Notes: generated by a model from the sequence alone, not told the origin. DNA of 64,000 nucleotides from QFOX01 sp033763655 (GCA_033763655.1 JANRKD010000011.1:4543-68542), one strand, 5' to 3'; counted from the first letter of the stretch, positions 40,995 to 50,275 are shown. Translations and numbers: made by a program.

Positions 40995-41938
40995 TTCGTA
41001 ATCCCAACCAATTCATCGACAATGAACAGCGGGCGCCCCTTCACCTCGCTGTAAATCAGCGCGACATATTCACCAAGGATGCCAATCAGCAAAAACAGAA
41101 TGCTGAAAAGGAACAGCATCGCGAGCACAATCGTGCCAAAACCACTGAACGGGAAATTGTCGAAGAACAGGTATTGCATCAGGAAATAGAGGATGGCGAG
41201 GAACGACAATGCCGACGTCACCCCGCCCAGAATGCTGGCAATCTTGAGCGGAAAATTCGAGTACGAAAAAATACCTTTCAGTGCCAGCGCCAGCACCACC
41301 AGCGTCGAGGCCTTGGACTCCCCGCCCGCACGTTGCAGATTGCGATCATAGGGGATGCCGATGGATTTATAGTTCAGCCACGAAAACAACCCGCGCAGGA
41401 AGCGGTTTTTCTCGGTGATGGCATTAATTTCCTGATACACTTGCCGGTCAACCAGTCGAAAATCGGCCACATTCTTTGGCACCACATTGTTGGTCAGTTT
41501 GTTAATCAGCATGTAGAACATTTTGGAATTGAACTTGCGCAGGCGGCTGCCCTGACGCTGGCGGGTGATGCCATACACATGCTTGTAGCCCTCCTCCCAC
41601 TTCGCGATGAATTCGCGCATCAAATGTGGTGGGTCCTCAAGGTCGGCATAGGTGATGATGCAGGCATCGCCGCGCACGAAATGCAGCCCGGCAGTAATCC
41701 CTCCTTCACCGCCGCAATTGCGGGTCAGCTTCACCACTTTGAAGCGCGGGTCGCGTTTATTGAGCGCCACCAGCATGGGGTAAGTGTTATCGTAGGAGCC
41801 GTTCTCGACAATCACCACCTCGAAATCATAGGCGGGGATGGTATCAATCACCGCCGTCAGCCCCTGATAGAGCAGCTCGATACACTCTTCCTCGTTATAG
41901 GCCGGGATGACGATGGATATGAGCTTCTTTGCCATCAT
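40991..41938 (-). CDS. GtrB/DPM1-like polyprenol-phosphate glycosyltransferase
   Basis: GT2-family transferase of 315 aa, cytoplasmic N-terminal GT-A domain (SIVIPAYNEEECIELLYQGL; EVVIVENGSYDNT; ITYADLEDPPHLMREFIAKW, the metal-site region) and two C-terminal TM helices (about 237-258 and 270-295). This layout is that of enzymes that load a sugar onto undecaprenyl phosphate. The tail GILGEYVALIYSEVKGRPLFIVDE is very typical. Overlaps both neighbours by ATGA. With GtrA it forms a donor-making and flipping pair. Confidence 0.92.
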   Translation of the reverse strand: MMAKKLISIVIPAYNEEECIELLYQGLTAVIDTIPAYDFEVVIVENGSYDNTYPMLVALNKRDPRFKVVKLTRNCGGEGGITAGLHFVRGDACIITYADLEDPPHLMREFIAKWEEGYKHVYGITRQRQGSRLRKFNSKMFYMLINKLTNNVVPKNVADFRLVDRQVYQEINAITEKNRFLRGLFSWLNYKSIGIPYDRNLQRAGGESKASTLVVLALALKGIFSYSNFPLKIASILGGVTSALSFLAILYFLMQYLFFDNFPFSGFGTIVLAMLFLFSILFLLIGILGEYVALIYSEVKGRPLFIVDELVGITK

Positions 41939-43155
41939 TGCGCCTTTGCCATGCGCGGAGCGAACTGTGCAAGGAACCCTTCGATATGCTCATGCATGTA
42001 GGTAATCATCGCCTCCGTCAGCCCATGGTGGCAGGCCAGCAGCACGCCGCTGCGCATCACCGTATCGGCATTGGCCAGCCCGGCGGGCGAAATCCGCATG
42101 GTGAGGTTTTTATAGCCCGGCTGACGGGTGATATTGCCCGAGAACACCGTGCGCGTCTGAATGGCCTGCTTCTCAAGGTAAATCTGGAATTCGCGGCGGC
42201 GGAACGGGGCGTCCTCACGAATCTGCACCGGATAGGCCAACCACCCCGTGCGCGACCCTTCGGTCTGTTTTGGTAAGATAAAGAACTCCTCGTGCCGCTT
42301 GAAAAACGCCGTCTGCGTCGCGAAGTTTTTCTCGCGCGTGCGGATGTTGCTTTCCAGATCATCGAGCTGGACAAGACCAAATGCCGCGCCGATTTCCGAG
42401 CCTTCGAGGTTATAGCCGATGCGCTCAAAAATGAACTTCGCGTCGTATTCGACACCATCAACATCAACATTAAAGCGGTTCTCAATCGCCTCGCTTTTCT
42501 CGTTGAACACCGAGGACGACCGACCCCAGGAACGCAACAGCTTAGCCGCCTTCAGCAATTCCGGGTCGTTGAGCGTCAGCATGCCGCCATTGCCCGCGCA
42601 ATTGATGATATGCGAGCCATAAAAACTCGTAATCGACCAGTCGCTCCAGTGGCCGCTGGATTGGCCGTGCAGGGTGGCGCCGAGCGTATCCGCCGAATCC
42701 TCGATGACCTTGAGGTTGTGGCGCTTCGCAATGGCGGAAATCTTATCCCACTCGCAAAGATTGCCAAGCAGGTTGGGTGCGAGGATAGCAACGGTTTTAT
42801 CGGTAACCATCTCCTCGATTTTACTGACATCCACGCAGTAATCATTCGTCCCGACATCGACAAAGACCGGCACCAGGCCCGATTTTACGATACAGCCAAC
42901 CGTAGTTGAGAAAGTCAGCGCCGGAGTGATGACCTCACTCCCCGGTGCAAACCCCATCGCCTCCATACCGATATAGAGCGCCGAGGAGCCGGAGTTGACA
43001 AATACCCCGTGTTTTTTATCAAACAGCGCTGCAATGCGCGCCTCGAACTGGCTGGCATATTTGCCCATCTGCGTGCCTTCGTTCAGGCATTTCACGACGG
43101 CATCAATTTCTTTCTGGCCATAAACGGTTTTGGCGTAGGCGACTTTCGGTTGCAT
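41935..43155 (-). CDS. RfbH/ColD-like sugar 3-dehydrase (His-type PLP/PMP enzyme)
   Basis: Member of the DegT/DnrJ family, 406 aa, but with His182 in SFYGSHIINCAGNGG where aminotransferases have the Schiff-base Lys. D153 (VIEDSAD) is kept. This His is the hallmark of 3-dehydrases such as RfbH/AscC (E1) and ColD, which remove the C3 hydroxyl of 4-keto-6-deoxy sugars using pyridoxamine phosphate. No C-x-C pair is present, so the 2Fe-2S site of E1 seems missing; that favours a ColD-type, reductase-independent mechanism, and no E3 reductase gene is in the window. With RfbF/RfbG it would make a CDP-4-keto-3,6-dideoxyhexose. First gene of a three-gene operon. Confidence 0.85.
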   Translation of the reverse strand: MQPKVAYAKTVYGQKEIDAVVKCLNEGTQMGKYASQFEARIAALFDKKHGVFVNSGSSALYIGMEAMGFAPGSEVITPALTFSTTVGCIVKSGLVPVFVDVGTNDYCVDVSKIEEMVTDKTVAILAPNLLGNLCEWDKISAIAKRHNLKVIEDSADTLGATLHGQSSGHWSDWSITSFYGSHIINCAGNGGMLTLNDPELLKAAKLLRSWGRSSSVFNEKSEAIENRFNVDVDGVEYDAKFIFERIGYNLEGSEIGAAFGLVQLDDLESNIRTREKNFATQTAFFKRHEEFFILPKQTEGSRTGWLAYPVQIREDAPFRRREFQIYLEKQAIQTRTVFSGNITRQPGYKNLTMRISPAGLANADTVMRSGVLLACHHGLTEAMITYMHEHIEGFLAQFAPRMAKAQ

Positions 43156-43350
43156 AAAACCCTTTGAAACTTGAGGTTACAAAACACGGGCAACTTAGTT
43201 TTAGAAAAAGCCCGTAGCAAGCTAAATACATCGCCCCCGCCTACGGATAGCTGCCGCCGGGCATTTGCAGAGTGGTCGATTATGAAAAAGAATAATTGTT
43301 CAAAAGATTATTCGCTTTAAGATGGGGGCTTCGCATTGGAAGGGGACGTA

Positions 43351-44691
43351 ATGGGAATCTACGAACCGGATTTGAAGGAAGCGGAAAAATTACCGAAAAC
43401 TCCCCGTCCGGCGCGTGGGGGGGATAAAACCGCTCTTTCCATCATGCCGCTGGAGTCGCCCCGCAAGGGCACGCTCCATTGCGCCGGTTGCGGTGCCGCC
43501 TCGGCGATGCACCCGGTGGTAAATCTGGGCACCACCCCGCTGGCCAACAGCTATATAGCCCCCGGGGATGTCACCCACGCCGAAGCCTGCTACCCCTTAC
43601 GCGCCTATGTCTGCGCCGATTGCTGGCTGGTACAGGTGCCGCCGGTGGTCACGCCCGAGCATATCTTCGGCGACTACGCCTATTTTTCCTCCTTCTCCGA
43701 AACCTGGCAGGCCCACTGCGCCGCCTATGCCGCAATGCTGATTGACCGCCTGCACCTCACCACCGCCTCGCAAATCATCGAGATCGCCAGCAACGACGGC
43801 ATCCTGTTGCAGCAGTTCCAGCGCGCGGGCATGGGCGTGCTGGGCATCGAGCCTGCCCGCAACATCGCCACCCATGCGAATGCCCGTCATATCCCCACCC
43901 GCACGCTATTTTTCGGAAGCAACACCGCCCGCCGTCTGGTAAAAGAAGGCCTGCACGCCGATGTCATTATTGCCAACAACGTGCTGGCGCATGTGCCCGA
44001 CCTGCACGACTTCATCGCGGGCTTTGCCATCCTCCTCAAGCCGGGTGGCACCATCACGTTCGAGTTCCCGCACCTGCTCGAAATGCTCCACCATACGCAG
44101 TTCGATACGATTTATCATGAGCATTTCTCGTACCTGTCACTCACCGCGCTTGCGCCGCTGCTCGCACGCCACGGGCTGGTGATGGCCGATGTCGAGCAAC
44201 TGCCCATCCATGGCGGCTCGCTGCGCCTTTTCGTGCGTCACCAAGGGGCGGCGGTGCTGCCTGCCGTCGCCGCATTGCAGCGCGAGGAGGAAGCCTTCGG
44301 CCTGACCCAACTGGCGGTATACTCGGCATTCGAGGCGAGCATGCAGCGCGCGCGCGATGAACTGCTCGCAACCCTGAACCGCCTGCGTGCAGCGGGAAAA
44401 CGCATCGCAGCCTATGGCGCGCCCGCCAAAGGCAACACGCTGCTCAATTACTGCGGCATCACCACGCAGCAGGTGGCCTACACGGTCGATCTCAACCCTA
44501 AAAAGCAAGGCTGCCTGCTGCCCGGAAGCCGCCTGCCGGTTTACGCACCCGCGCATCTTCTTGCCGATAAGCCCGACGTGGTTTTTATCCTGCCGTGGAA
44601 CATTGCCGACGAGGTGATGGAGCAGATGCAAGGCATCCGCGCATGGGGTGGCCAGTTCCTCATTGCCTCGCCGCAGGTGCAACTCCTATAA
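43351..44691 (+). CDS. Sugar C-methyltransferase (TylC3/NovU-like)
   Basis: SAM-dependent methyltransferase of 446 aa. ATG 43351 is preferred over TTG 43336 because AAGGGGA lies 5-11 bases before it. N-terminal zinc-binding part with C-x2-C (CAGCGAAS) and later CADCW. The SAM site IIEIASNDGILLQQFQRAGMGVLGIEPA is followed by FEFPHLLEML, then TIYHEHFSYLSLTAL with the YHEHF active-site motif of 4-keto-sugar C-3 methyltransferases, and a C-terminal AYGAPAKGNTLLNYCGI domain. It adds a methyl branch at C3 of a nucleotide 4-ketosugar. Divergent from the RfbH/ColD-like gene; converges with the epimerase, overlapping by 6 bases. Confidence 0.88.
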   Translation: MGIYEPDLKEAEKLPKTPRPARGGDKTALSIMPLESPRKGTLHCAGCGAASAMHPVVNLGTTPLANSYIAPGDVTHAEACYPLRAYVCADCWLVQVPPVVTPEHIFGDYAYFSSFSETWQAHCAAYAAMLIDRLHLTTASQIIEIASNDGILLQQFQRAGMGVLGIEPARNIATHANARHIPTRTLFFGSNTARRLVKEGLHADVIIANNVLAHVPDLHDFIAGFAILLKPGGTITFEFPHLLEMLHHTQFDTIYHEHFSYLSLTALAPLLARHGLVMADVEQLPIHGGSLRLFVRHQGAAVLPAVAALQREEEAFGLTQLAVYSAFEASMQRARDELLATLNRLRAAGKRIAAYGAPAKGNTLLNYCGITTQQVAYTVDLNPKKQGCLLPGSRLPVYAPAHLLADKPDVVFILPWNIADEVMEQMQGIRAWGGQFLIASPQVQLL

Positions 44692-45216
44692 TAGCCAATC
44701 CGGGAAGCTCGCATCCCGCGACGAAATAACCTGCATTTCGCCGGGCCATTCGATGCCAAATTTCGGGTCGTTCCAGCGCACGCCCTGCTGCAATGTTTCG
44801 ATGTAGGGCTGGGTGATGTGGTATTCAATTTCGCTATCGTCCTGAAGCGTCATGAAGCCGTGGGCGACCCCGGCGGGCAAATAGAGCATGACCGGCGCAT
44901 CCGCATGCAGGGTGGCAGCAAAATGCTGCAGATAGGTAGGCGAATCCGGGCGCATATCGACCATGACATCGTAGATGCTGCCGCGCGTACAGCGCAGCAG
45001 CTTCACCTCGCCATGCGGCGGTGCCTGGAAATGCAGGCCACGCACGGTGCCGCGCTGCGTATTGCTCGAAACCACCTGCTGGAAAAAATCCGTTTCCAGC
45101 CCCTGTTTCGCAAACAGCGCCTTGTCGAACAGCCGCACGAAACTGCCGCGCGCATCGACGCTGGGGGCGGCGGTAATCCGCCACGCGCCTTGCAGGAATA
45201 ACGGCTCGAACTGCAT
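44686..45216 (-). CDS. RmlC/RfbC-like nucleotide-sugar 3,5-epimerase
   Basis: Cupin-fold epimerase of 176 aa, start ATG 45216 with AAGGGAAAG about 7 bases upstream (the longer frame overlaps the divergent radical SAM gene). Signature VRGLHFQAPPHGEVKLLRCTRGSIYDVMVDMR with catalytic His in GLHFQ, and YLPAGVAHGFMTLQDDSEIEYHITQPY. Acts on 4-keto-6-deoxy sugars, changing the configuration at C3 and/or C5. No rmlA, rmlB or rmlD neighbours are present, so rhamnose is not the obvious product. It is more likely to act with the C-methyltransferase. Confidence 0.9.
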   Translation of the reverse strand: MQFEPLFLQGAWRITAAPSVDARGSFVRLFDKALFAKQGLETDFFQQVVSSNTQRGTVRGLHFQAPPHGEVKLLRCTRGSIYDVMVDMRPDSPTYLQHFAATLHADAPVMLYLPAGVAHGFMTLQDDSEIEYHITQPYIETLQQGVRWNDPKFGIEWPGEMQVISSRDASFPDWLL

Positions 45217-45288
45217 AAAAATCTTTCCCTTTGAGCATTCCGGCTTATAGTCTGAACCGTATCTGTTATAGGTGGAATCAGGGGTTCT

Positions 45289-46326
45289 ATGAAAGCTGAA
45301 ATTAAGCCGCGCATCAACCTTGAGGGCCGCACCCGGCTCGAAACCGTGATTCCGCTTTCCACGCCGTTCATCCTGTTTGTCGATCCGGCGAGCGTTTGCA
45401 ATTTCAAATGCAGTTTCTGCCCGACCGGCGACCGCCCGCTGATTAGCGACACGGGCCGCTGGCAGGGGCGCCTGCATATGGACAATTTCACCAAAATTAT
45501 CGACGATCTGGAGGAATTCGACCAGCCCCTAAAAGTGCTGCGCCTCTACAAGGAAGGCGAGCCGCTGCTCAACACCAACCTGCCGAAAATGATCCGCTAT
45601 GCCAAGGCCAGCCGTCAGGTGCCCTACATCGACACCACCACCAACGGCTATTTGCTCACCCCGAAAAATGTCGATGCGCTGATTGAAGCCGGGCTGGATC
45701 GCATCAATATCTCGGTCGATGGCCTGTCCGACGAGATGTTCTGGGATTTAACAAAAACCAAGGTCGATTTCAAAAAATTCGTCGAGCAGATCAAATACCT
45801 CGCCGACAACCGCGGCCAGTGTGAGATCTGCATCAAGATGATTGGCGATAAACTGAGCGAGGACGAAAAAAAGAAGTTCTTCGATATATTCGGCGATTTA
45901 TGCGACCGCATTGCGCTTGAAAACCTCGCCCCTTGCTGGCCGGAGTTCGATGCCGACGTGCGCATGGGCGTTGAAATCACCCAAGGCATCTACCAGCAGG
46001 AAATTGGCGACGTGGATACCTGCCCCTATATTTTCTACTCCATCTCCGTCAACTCGGATGGCACGGTCAGCCTGTGTTTCCTCGATTGGGCGCGCAAACT
46101 GGTGATTGGGGATACGCGCACGCAGAGCCTCAAATCCATCTGGGAGGGCGAGGCGCTGTTTCAGCACCGGCTCGCGCATTTGCAGGGTAACCGCAAAGCA
46201 AACCCGGTCTGCGCTGCCTGCGGCCAGTTGAGCCACTGCATGCCCGATTCCATCGACCCTTACCGCGCGATGCTGGCTGAAAAATTGATTGCCAGCCGTC
46301 ATTCTCTCGACGCGGTGATGGCCTGA
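45289..46326 (+). CDS. Radical SAM protein with SPASM-like C-terminus
   Basis: Radical SAM enzyme of 345 aa. The cluster motif is C37-x3-C41-x2-C44 (CNFKCSFCPTGD). A barrel with EGEPLLN and the turn ISVDGLSDEMF follows. The C-terminus carries extra cysteines (PVCAACGQLSHC) as in SPASM/twitch auxiliary-cluster domains. These enzymes modify peptides, lipids or sugars. Members are frequent in O-antigen and capsule islands, where they may act as dehydrogenases or epimerases. It starts a six-gene co-directional unit (45289-51567) and overlaps the next gene by TGATG. Confidence 0.9.
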   Translation: MKAEIKPRINLEGRTRLETVIPLSTPFILFVDPASVCNFKCSFCPTGDRPLISDTGRWQGRLHMDNFTKIIDDLEEFDQPLKVLRLYKEGEPLLNTNLPKMIRYAKASRQVPYIDTTTNGYLLTPKNVDALIEAGLDRINISVDGLSDEMFWDLTKTKVDFKKFVEQIKYLADNRGQCEICIKMIGDKLSEDEKKKFFDIFGDLCDRIALENLAPCWPEFDADVRMGVEITQGIYQQEIGDVDTCPYIFYSISVNSDGTVSLCFLDWARKLVIGDTRTQSLKSIWEGEALFQHRLAHLQGNRKANPVCAACGQLSHCMPDSIDPYRAMLAEKLIASRHSLDAVMA

Positions 46327-47576
46327 TGACGCTGCGCGTCCTGCATGTCACGCCGCATCTGGGAGGGGGCGTCGGGCGCGTGCTTTCGCGGGTGGCGGCC
46401 TACCACCACGCACGGGCGACGGGTGTTGAGGAGCGCTTCCTCTGCCTCGAACCGGCGCAACGGACGCAGTACGCCGACGCCATAACAGCGGTCGGAGCGC
46501 CCGTTATGTTCCCTGCCGATGCACCCGATCTTGCCGCGCAACTGGCATGGGCCGACATACTGCAATTGGAATGGTGGCATCACCCCGCCATGGCGTGCTG
46601 GCTTACCGGGCAACCTCCCCTCACCTGCCGTCTGGCAGTCTGGGCGCACACATCCGGGCTGCATTATCCTGCCTTCCCCGAAGGCTTCCCTGCGTTACCG
46701 CATGTCTTTATGGCGACCACTGCCGCCTCACCGGCGGGCATTGTCGTCCCCAGTTCCGGCGGATTCGACGACATGCCCGCACGCGCACAGGCAGCGGCGC
46801 CTTCCCCGCGTTACGGCTATCTGGGAAGCCTCGAGAAAGCCAAGCTCCACCCGCGTATCATGGATTTTATTGCAGCAGCGCCGGAAGATTTCCATGTTGA
46901 AATCTATGGTGATACCGTGCCGGGCACCCCGCTTCATCCCTCTCCGCGCCTCACCTTAAAGGGCTACACCACGCAACCCGCCGCCGCGCTCGCCGGGATG
47001 GACATCCTCGTTTACCTACTTAATCCACTGCATTACGGCACTACCGAGAACGCCCTGCTCGAGGCGATGGCGGCGGGTGTGGTGCCGATTGTCATGGATA
47101 ATCCCGTCGAAGCCGCCATTGTCCGACACGGCGTAACGGGCATGGTCGTGCATAGCCCTGCCGACTTTGCCAAGGCTGTCGATTATCTGCAGAAAAATCC
47201 TGAGGCGCGTCACCGCATGGCGGAAGCCGCCGCTGCCGACATCCGCGCACGCTTTCCGCTCGCCGTCACGGCAGACGGACTCATCGCACAATACCGAACC
47301 ATCATGCAGCAGGAGCCACGCCCGTTTCATTTCGCGTCGGTATGGGGCGACACGCCCTTTGCGTGGTTTACCGCTGGGCTTGGCAAATACGCAGCGCTTT
47401 TTGCACCCGGCGCAGAAGAAAACCAGCGCGTGGCGCGGCAACAACTGCCATTTTTATACGAACCCAACAAAAGCTCTGTTTTTCACTTCCAGCGCCAGTT
47501 TCCAAAGGACGCATTGCTAAAACACTGGGCGGATATTCTTGAGGCGGAGCGCGTTGATGCATCACCCGTCCACTAA
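46326..47576 (+). CDS. Glycosyltransferase, GT4-like
   Basis: Probable GT-B glycosyltransferase, 416 aa. N-terminal VLHVTPHLGGGVGRVLSRVAAYH is the acceptor-domain start of GT4 enzymes. The C-terminal donor domain has YGYLGSLEKAKLHPR, FHVEIYGDTVPG and MDILVYLLNPLHYGTTENALLEAMAAGVVPIV, the E-x7-E-like nucleotide-sugar motif. Overlaps the radical SAM stop by one base and the next gene by 20 bases. Donor and acceptor unknown. Confidence 0.85.
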   Translation: MTLRVLHVTPHLGGGVGRVLSRVAAYHHARATGVEERFLCLEPAQRTQYADAITAVGAPVMFPADAPDLAAQLAWADILQLEWWHHPAMACWLTGQPPLTCRLAVWAHTSGLHYPAFPEGFPALPHVFMATTAASPAGIVVPSSGGFDDMPARAQAAAPSPRYGYLGSLEKAKLHPRIMDFIAAAPEDFHVEIYGDTVPGTPLHPSPRLTLKGYTTQPAAALAGMDILVYLLNPLHYGTTENALLEAMAAGVVPIVMDNPVEAAIVRHGVTGMVVHSPADFAKAVDYLQKNPEARHRMAEAAAADIRARFPLAVTADGLIAQYRTIMQQEPRPFHFASVWGDTPFAWFTAGLGKYAALFAPGAEENQRVARQQLPFLYEPNKSSVFHFQRQFPKDALLKHWADILEAERVDASPVH

Positions 47577-48699
47577 CATGTCGATGCATACGCTGCTAAG
47601 CGACCTACTGGCGAAGCCGCCAGCCCTGCCACCGGCGATCACTGGCCACGAAAAAATCGTGCTGTATGGCGCGGGCAATCTCGGCGTGCTGGCGCTCGAT
47701 TTTCTCGCGCATCTGGGCATCACGCCGCTGGCGGTGCTCGACCGCAATGCGCCCCTAAGCACCCAACCCAGCGGGGACATCCCGGTGATGCGGCCAGAGG
47801 GTTATCCCGCAGAGGCCGACGTCACCGTGCTTGTCACCATCGGCACCATGGCCTATGCCCCCATTGCTGAATCCTTGCGTACGGCGGGGTGGGCAAATGT
47901 CCTGCCCTTTTACGACTACGCCGAACATTTCCGTGACCGCCACCCGCTCAACAATGGCTGGTTTTCAGGCTCACTCACCGACGAAGATCGCACGCACATT
48001 GCCTCCTTGCCGGATATGTGGGCCGATGACGGGTCGCGCCGCGCCTATCTTCAGTTTTTAGCCTGGCGTTATGCCCGTGAGGAATGGGTCTTCCCCGAAG
48101 CGCCGATTGATGCCAGCAATCGTTTTTTCATCCCTGAAATTTCCTGTCACTTACACGCAGACGAAGTATTCATCGATGCCGGAGCCTATGATGGCCGCGT
48201 ATTGCAGCGGTTCCTCGACCATACTGGCGGAATGCGGGCGGCGCATGTATTCGAGGCCGACGTCGCAAACTATGCACAACTGGCGCATGCCGTGGCCGCA
48301 TTACCCGACAGCATGCGCCTGCGCGTACATCTGCACGCACAGGCGCTTAGCAACCGGAATGGAAAAATCAGCTTCAGCGGCGGATTCGGCATGGCCTCGC
48401 GCGCAGACGCGCAGGCGCTAACGCGCGTGCAGGCCACCTGCCTCGATGCACTGGCGCTGGCTCCAACTTTCATGAAACTGCATCTTGAGGGTGGCGAGCT
48501 TGCCGCACTTGAGGGCAGCCTTATAACCCTCACCGCGCACCGTCCGATGCTGGCGATAACCGTCTACCACACCCGCGACGGGCTATGGAAAACCGCCGAT
48601 TGGCTGCGTCATCATCTGCCGCGTTACCGTTTTTATTTCCGCCTGCATGCATGGTGTGGTACAGGGGCAGTCATCTATGCGGTGCCGGAGGAACGATGA
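47557..48699 (+). CDS. FkbM-family methyltransferase
   Basis: Protein of about 380 aa. ATG 47557 has GAGGCGGAG upstream; the TTG at 47539 is less likely. Residues about 30-130 form a nucleotide-binding-like domain (KIVLYGAGNLGVLALDFLAHLGI). The C-terminal half is an FkbM SAM-dependent O-methyltransferase (EVFIDAGAYDGRVLQRFLDHTGG; AHVFEADVANY; FMKLHLEGGELAALEGSL). Such proteins methylate sugar hydroxyls in polysaccharide islands. The stop overlaps the next start (ATGA). Confidence 0.85.
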   Translation: MHHPSTNMSMHTLLSDLLAKPPALPPAITGHEKIVLYGAGNLGVLALDFLAHLGITPLAVLDRNAPLSTQPSGDIPVMRPEGYPAEADVTVLVTIGTMAYAPIAESLRTAGWANVLPFYDYAEHFRDRHPLNNGWFSGSLTDEDRTHIASLPDMWADDGSRRAYLQFLAWRYAREEWVFPEAPIDASNRFFIPEISCHLHADEVFIDAGAYDGRVLQRFLDHTGGMRAAHVFEADVANYAQLAHAVAALPDSMRLRVHLHAQALSNRNGKISFSGGFGMASRADAQALTRVQATCLDALALAPTFMKLHLEGGELAALEGSLITLTAHRPMLAITVYHTRDGLWKTADWLRHHLPRYRFYFRLHAWCGTGAVIYAVPEER

Positions 48700-49469
48700 A
48701 TCCCGAGTTTGAACAGCAGGTCGCGCGCAACATCCGCGCCATCGGCAACGACCCGGATTTTCTGGCGCTGTCGCGCCTGTGGGTGCGGCAATGCCTGAAG
48801 TATGATTACACACATAATTTCACATGGCTGGGGCGCCCCGTCATTCAGGCTCCGCAGGATAGCTGCGCCTTGCAGCAAATTATCTGGGAAGTAAAACCCG
48901 ACCTCATCATCGAAACGGGCATCGCCCACGGCGGCTCGCTCATCCTCAGCGCCTCGATGCTGGCGCTGCTCGAATATGCCGACGCGGTGGCGGCGGGCAC
49001 AACGCTCGACCCGCAAACGCCGACCCGCAAAGTGCTCGGCATCGACATTGACATCCGCGCCCATAACCGCGCCGCGATTGACGCCCACCCCATGCGTTCA
49101 CGCATCGAGATGATTGAAGGCTCCTCCATCGCTGACGACATCGTCGCGCAGGTGCGCCGCCGCGCGGCGGATTTCCAGCGCATTCTGGTCTGCCTTGATT
49201 CCAACCACACGCATGCGCATGTGCTGGCGGAACTTCAGGCATACGCTCCGCTGGTCAGTGTCGGCAGCTACTGCGTTGTCATGGATACCGGCGTCGAGGA
49301 TTTACCAGAGGATTTCTGCACCAACCGCCCGTGGGGCAAAGGCAACAACCCCAAAACCGCCGTGCGCGAGTACCTGAAATCCCATCCAGAATTTTCTGCC
49401 GATAAAATGATCGAGTGGAAAATCGCCATCACCGCCGCCGAGGATGGCTACCTGAAACGCCTGCGCTGA
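48696..49469 (+). CDS. Cephalosporin-hydroxylase (CmcI)-family methyltransferase-like protein
   Basis: Protein of 257 aa; ATG 48696 with GGAGGAA just upstream. The family (CmcI-type, often called cephalosporin hydroxylase) has a Rossmann SAM fold: IQAPQDSCALQQIIWEVKPDLIIETGIAHGGSLILSAS, VLGIDIDIR, and ILVCLDSNHTHAHVLAELQAYAPLVSVGSY, all clear here. Despite the name, members in glycan clusters are thought to be sugar methyltransferases. Overlaps the FkbM gene by ATGA. Confidence 0.9.
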   Translation: MNPEFEQQVARNIRAIGNDPDFLALSRLWVRQCLKYDYTHNFTWLGRPVIQAPQDSCALQQIIWEVKPDLIIETGIAHGGSLILSASMLALLEYADAVAAGTTLDPQTPTRKVLGIDIDIRAHNRAAIDAHPMRSRIEMIEGSSIADDIVAQVRRRAADFQRILVCLDSNHTHAHVLAELQAYAPLVSVGSYCVVMDTGVEDLPEDFCTNRPWGKGNNPKTAVREYLKSHPEFSADKMIEWKIAITAAEDGYLKRLR

Positions 49470-49501
49470 CGGTCGCTCACCGCCACATTCTTAGGGAAGC
49501 A

Positions 49502-50275
49502 ATGCTTATGGAAAACGATACCTTCTATTACCTCTCGGGCGGCGAGGACGCTTATTTTTCCCGCCTCGAAAAAATTGCCGCCGCGCACCCGCATACATTG
49601 CGGCATCATCTGGATTTGTTTCCCGCCTATGCCAGCAGGCGCTCATTTATTCGTTTGCTGGTGCATTACGAACTTTTCAAACTGACGATGGATCTGCCCG
49701 GTCACTACGTCGATTTCGGCGTTTATTATGGCAAATCGTTCTTCAGTTGGCACAAATTTGTGGAAGTGCTGACCCCCACCGCCACCCATAAAAAAATCAT
49801 CGGCTTTGATACGTTCACCGGTTTCTCGGAACTCACCGCCAAGGACGGCGACAGCAACCCCGCCATCCAGAAAAAACAGGGCGGTCTAAGCGCTAAGGGA
49901 TTTCTCGAAGAACTCAACGCCCTGGTGAAGCTTCACAACGAGGACGGCGTCCTTCCGTCCACGCGCGGCTCCCTCGTGCAGGGTGACGTTACCGAAACCT
50001 TGCCGCAATGGCTGACATCGAACCCTGAGGCGCGCTTCTGCCTAATCAATATTGATGTCGATATTTACGAACCCACCCGCGCCATCCTGCAACATTGCTG
50101 GGACAGGCTGGTGGTCGGCGGCGTGCTGATTCTCGATGAATACGCCACCACCCAGTGGCCGGGCGAAACCAACGCCTGGGATGAATTTGCCCGCGCACGC
50201 GGCATTACTTCGCCCATCAAACGCTTTGCCTGGGCCAATGCCCCCGGCGGCTATCTTGTGAAAGAAGCCGTATGA
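49502..50275 (+). CDS. TylF/MycF-family methyltransferase-like protein
   Basis: Protein of 257 aa, ATG 49502 with AGGGAAG upstream. Sequence fits the macrocin O-methyltransferase (TylF) group: HYVDFGVYYGKSFFSW (SAM site), IIGFDTFTGFSEL, LVQGDVTETLPQWL, and FCLINIDVDIYEPTRAILQHCWDRLVVGGVLILDEYA, with the metal-binding Asp residues. These enzymes O-methylate deoxysugars with Mg2+. Stop overlaps the following GT2 gene (ATGA). Third methyltransferase-type gene in a row. Confidence 0.87.
   Translation: MLMENDTFYYLSGGEDAYFSRLEKIAAAHPHTLRHHLDLFPAYASRRSFIRLLVHYELFKLTMDLPGHYVDFGVYYGKSFFSWHKFVEVLTPTATHKKIIGFDTFTGFSELTAKDGDSNPAIQKKQGGLSAKGFLEELNALVKLHNEDGVLPSTRGSLVQGDVTETLPQWLTSNPEARFCLINIDVDIYEPTRAILQHCWDRLVVGGVLILDEYATTQWPGETNAWDEFARARGITSPIKRFAWANAPGGYLVKEAV

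Noticed and set aside
44686..45216. Annotation as part of a dTDP-rhamnose operon
   Set aside because: No rmlA, rmlB or rmlD genes accompany it; the only nucleotide-sugar activation genes in the window are of the CDP type.
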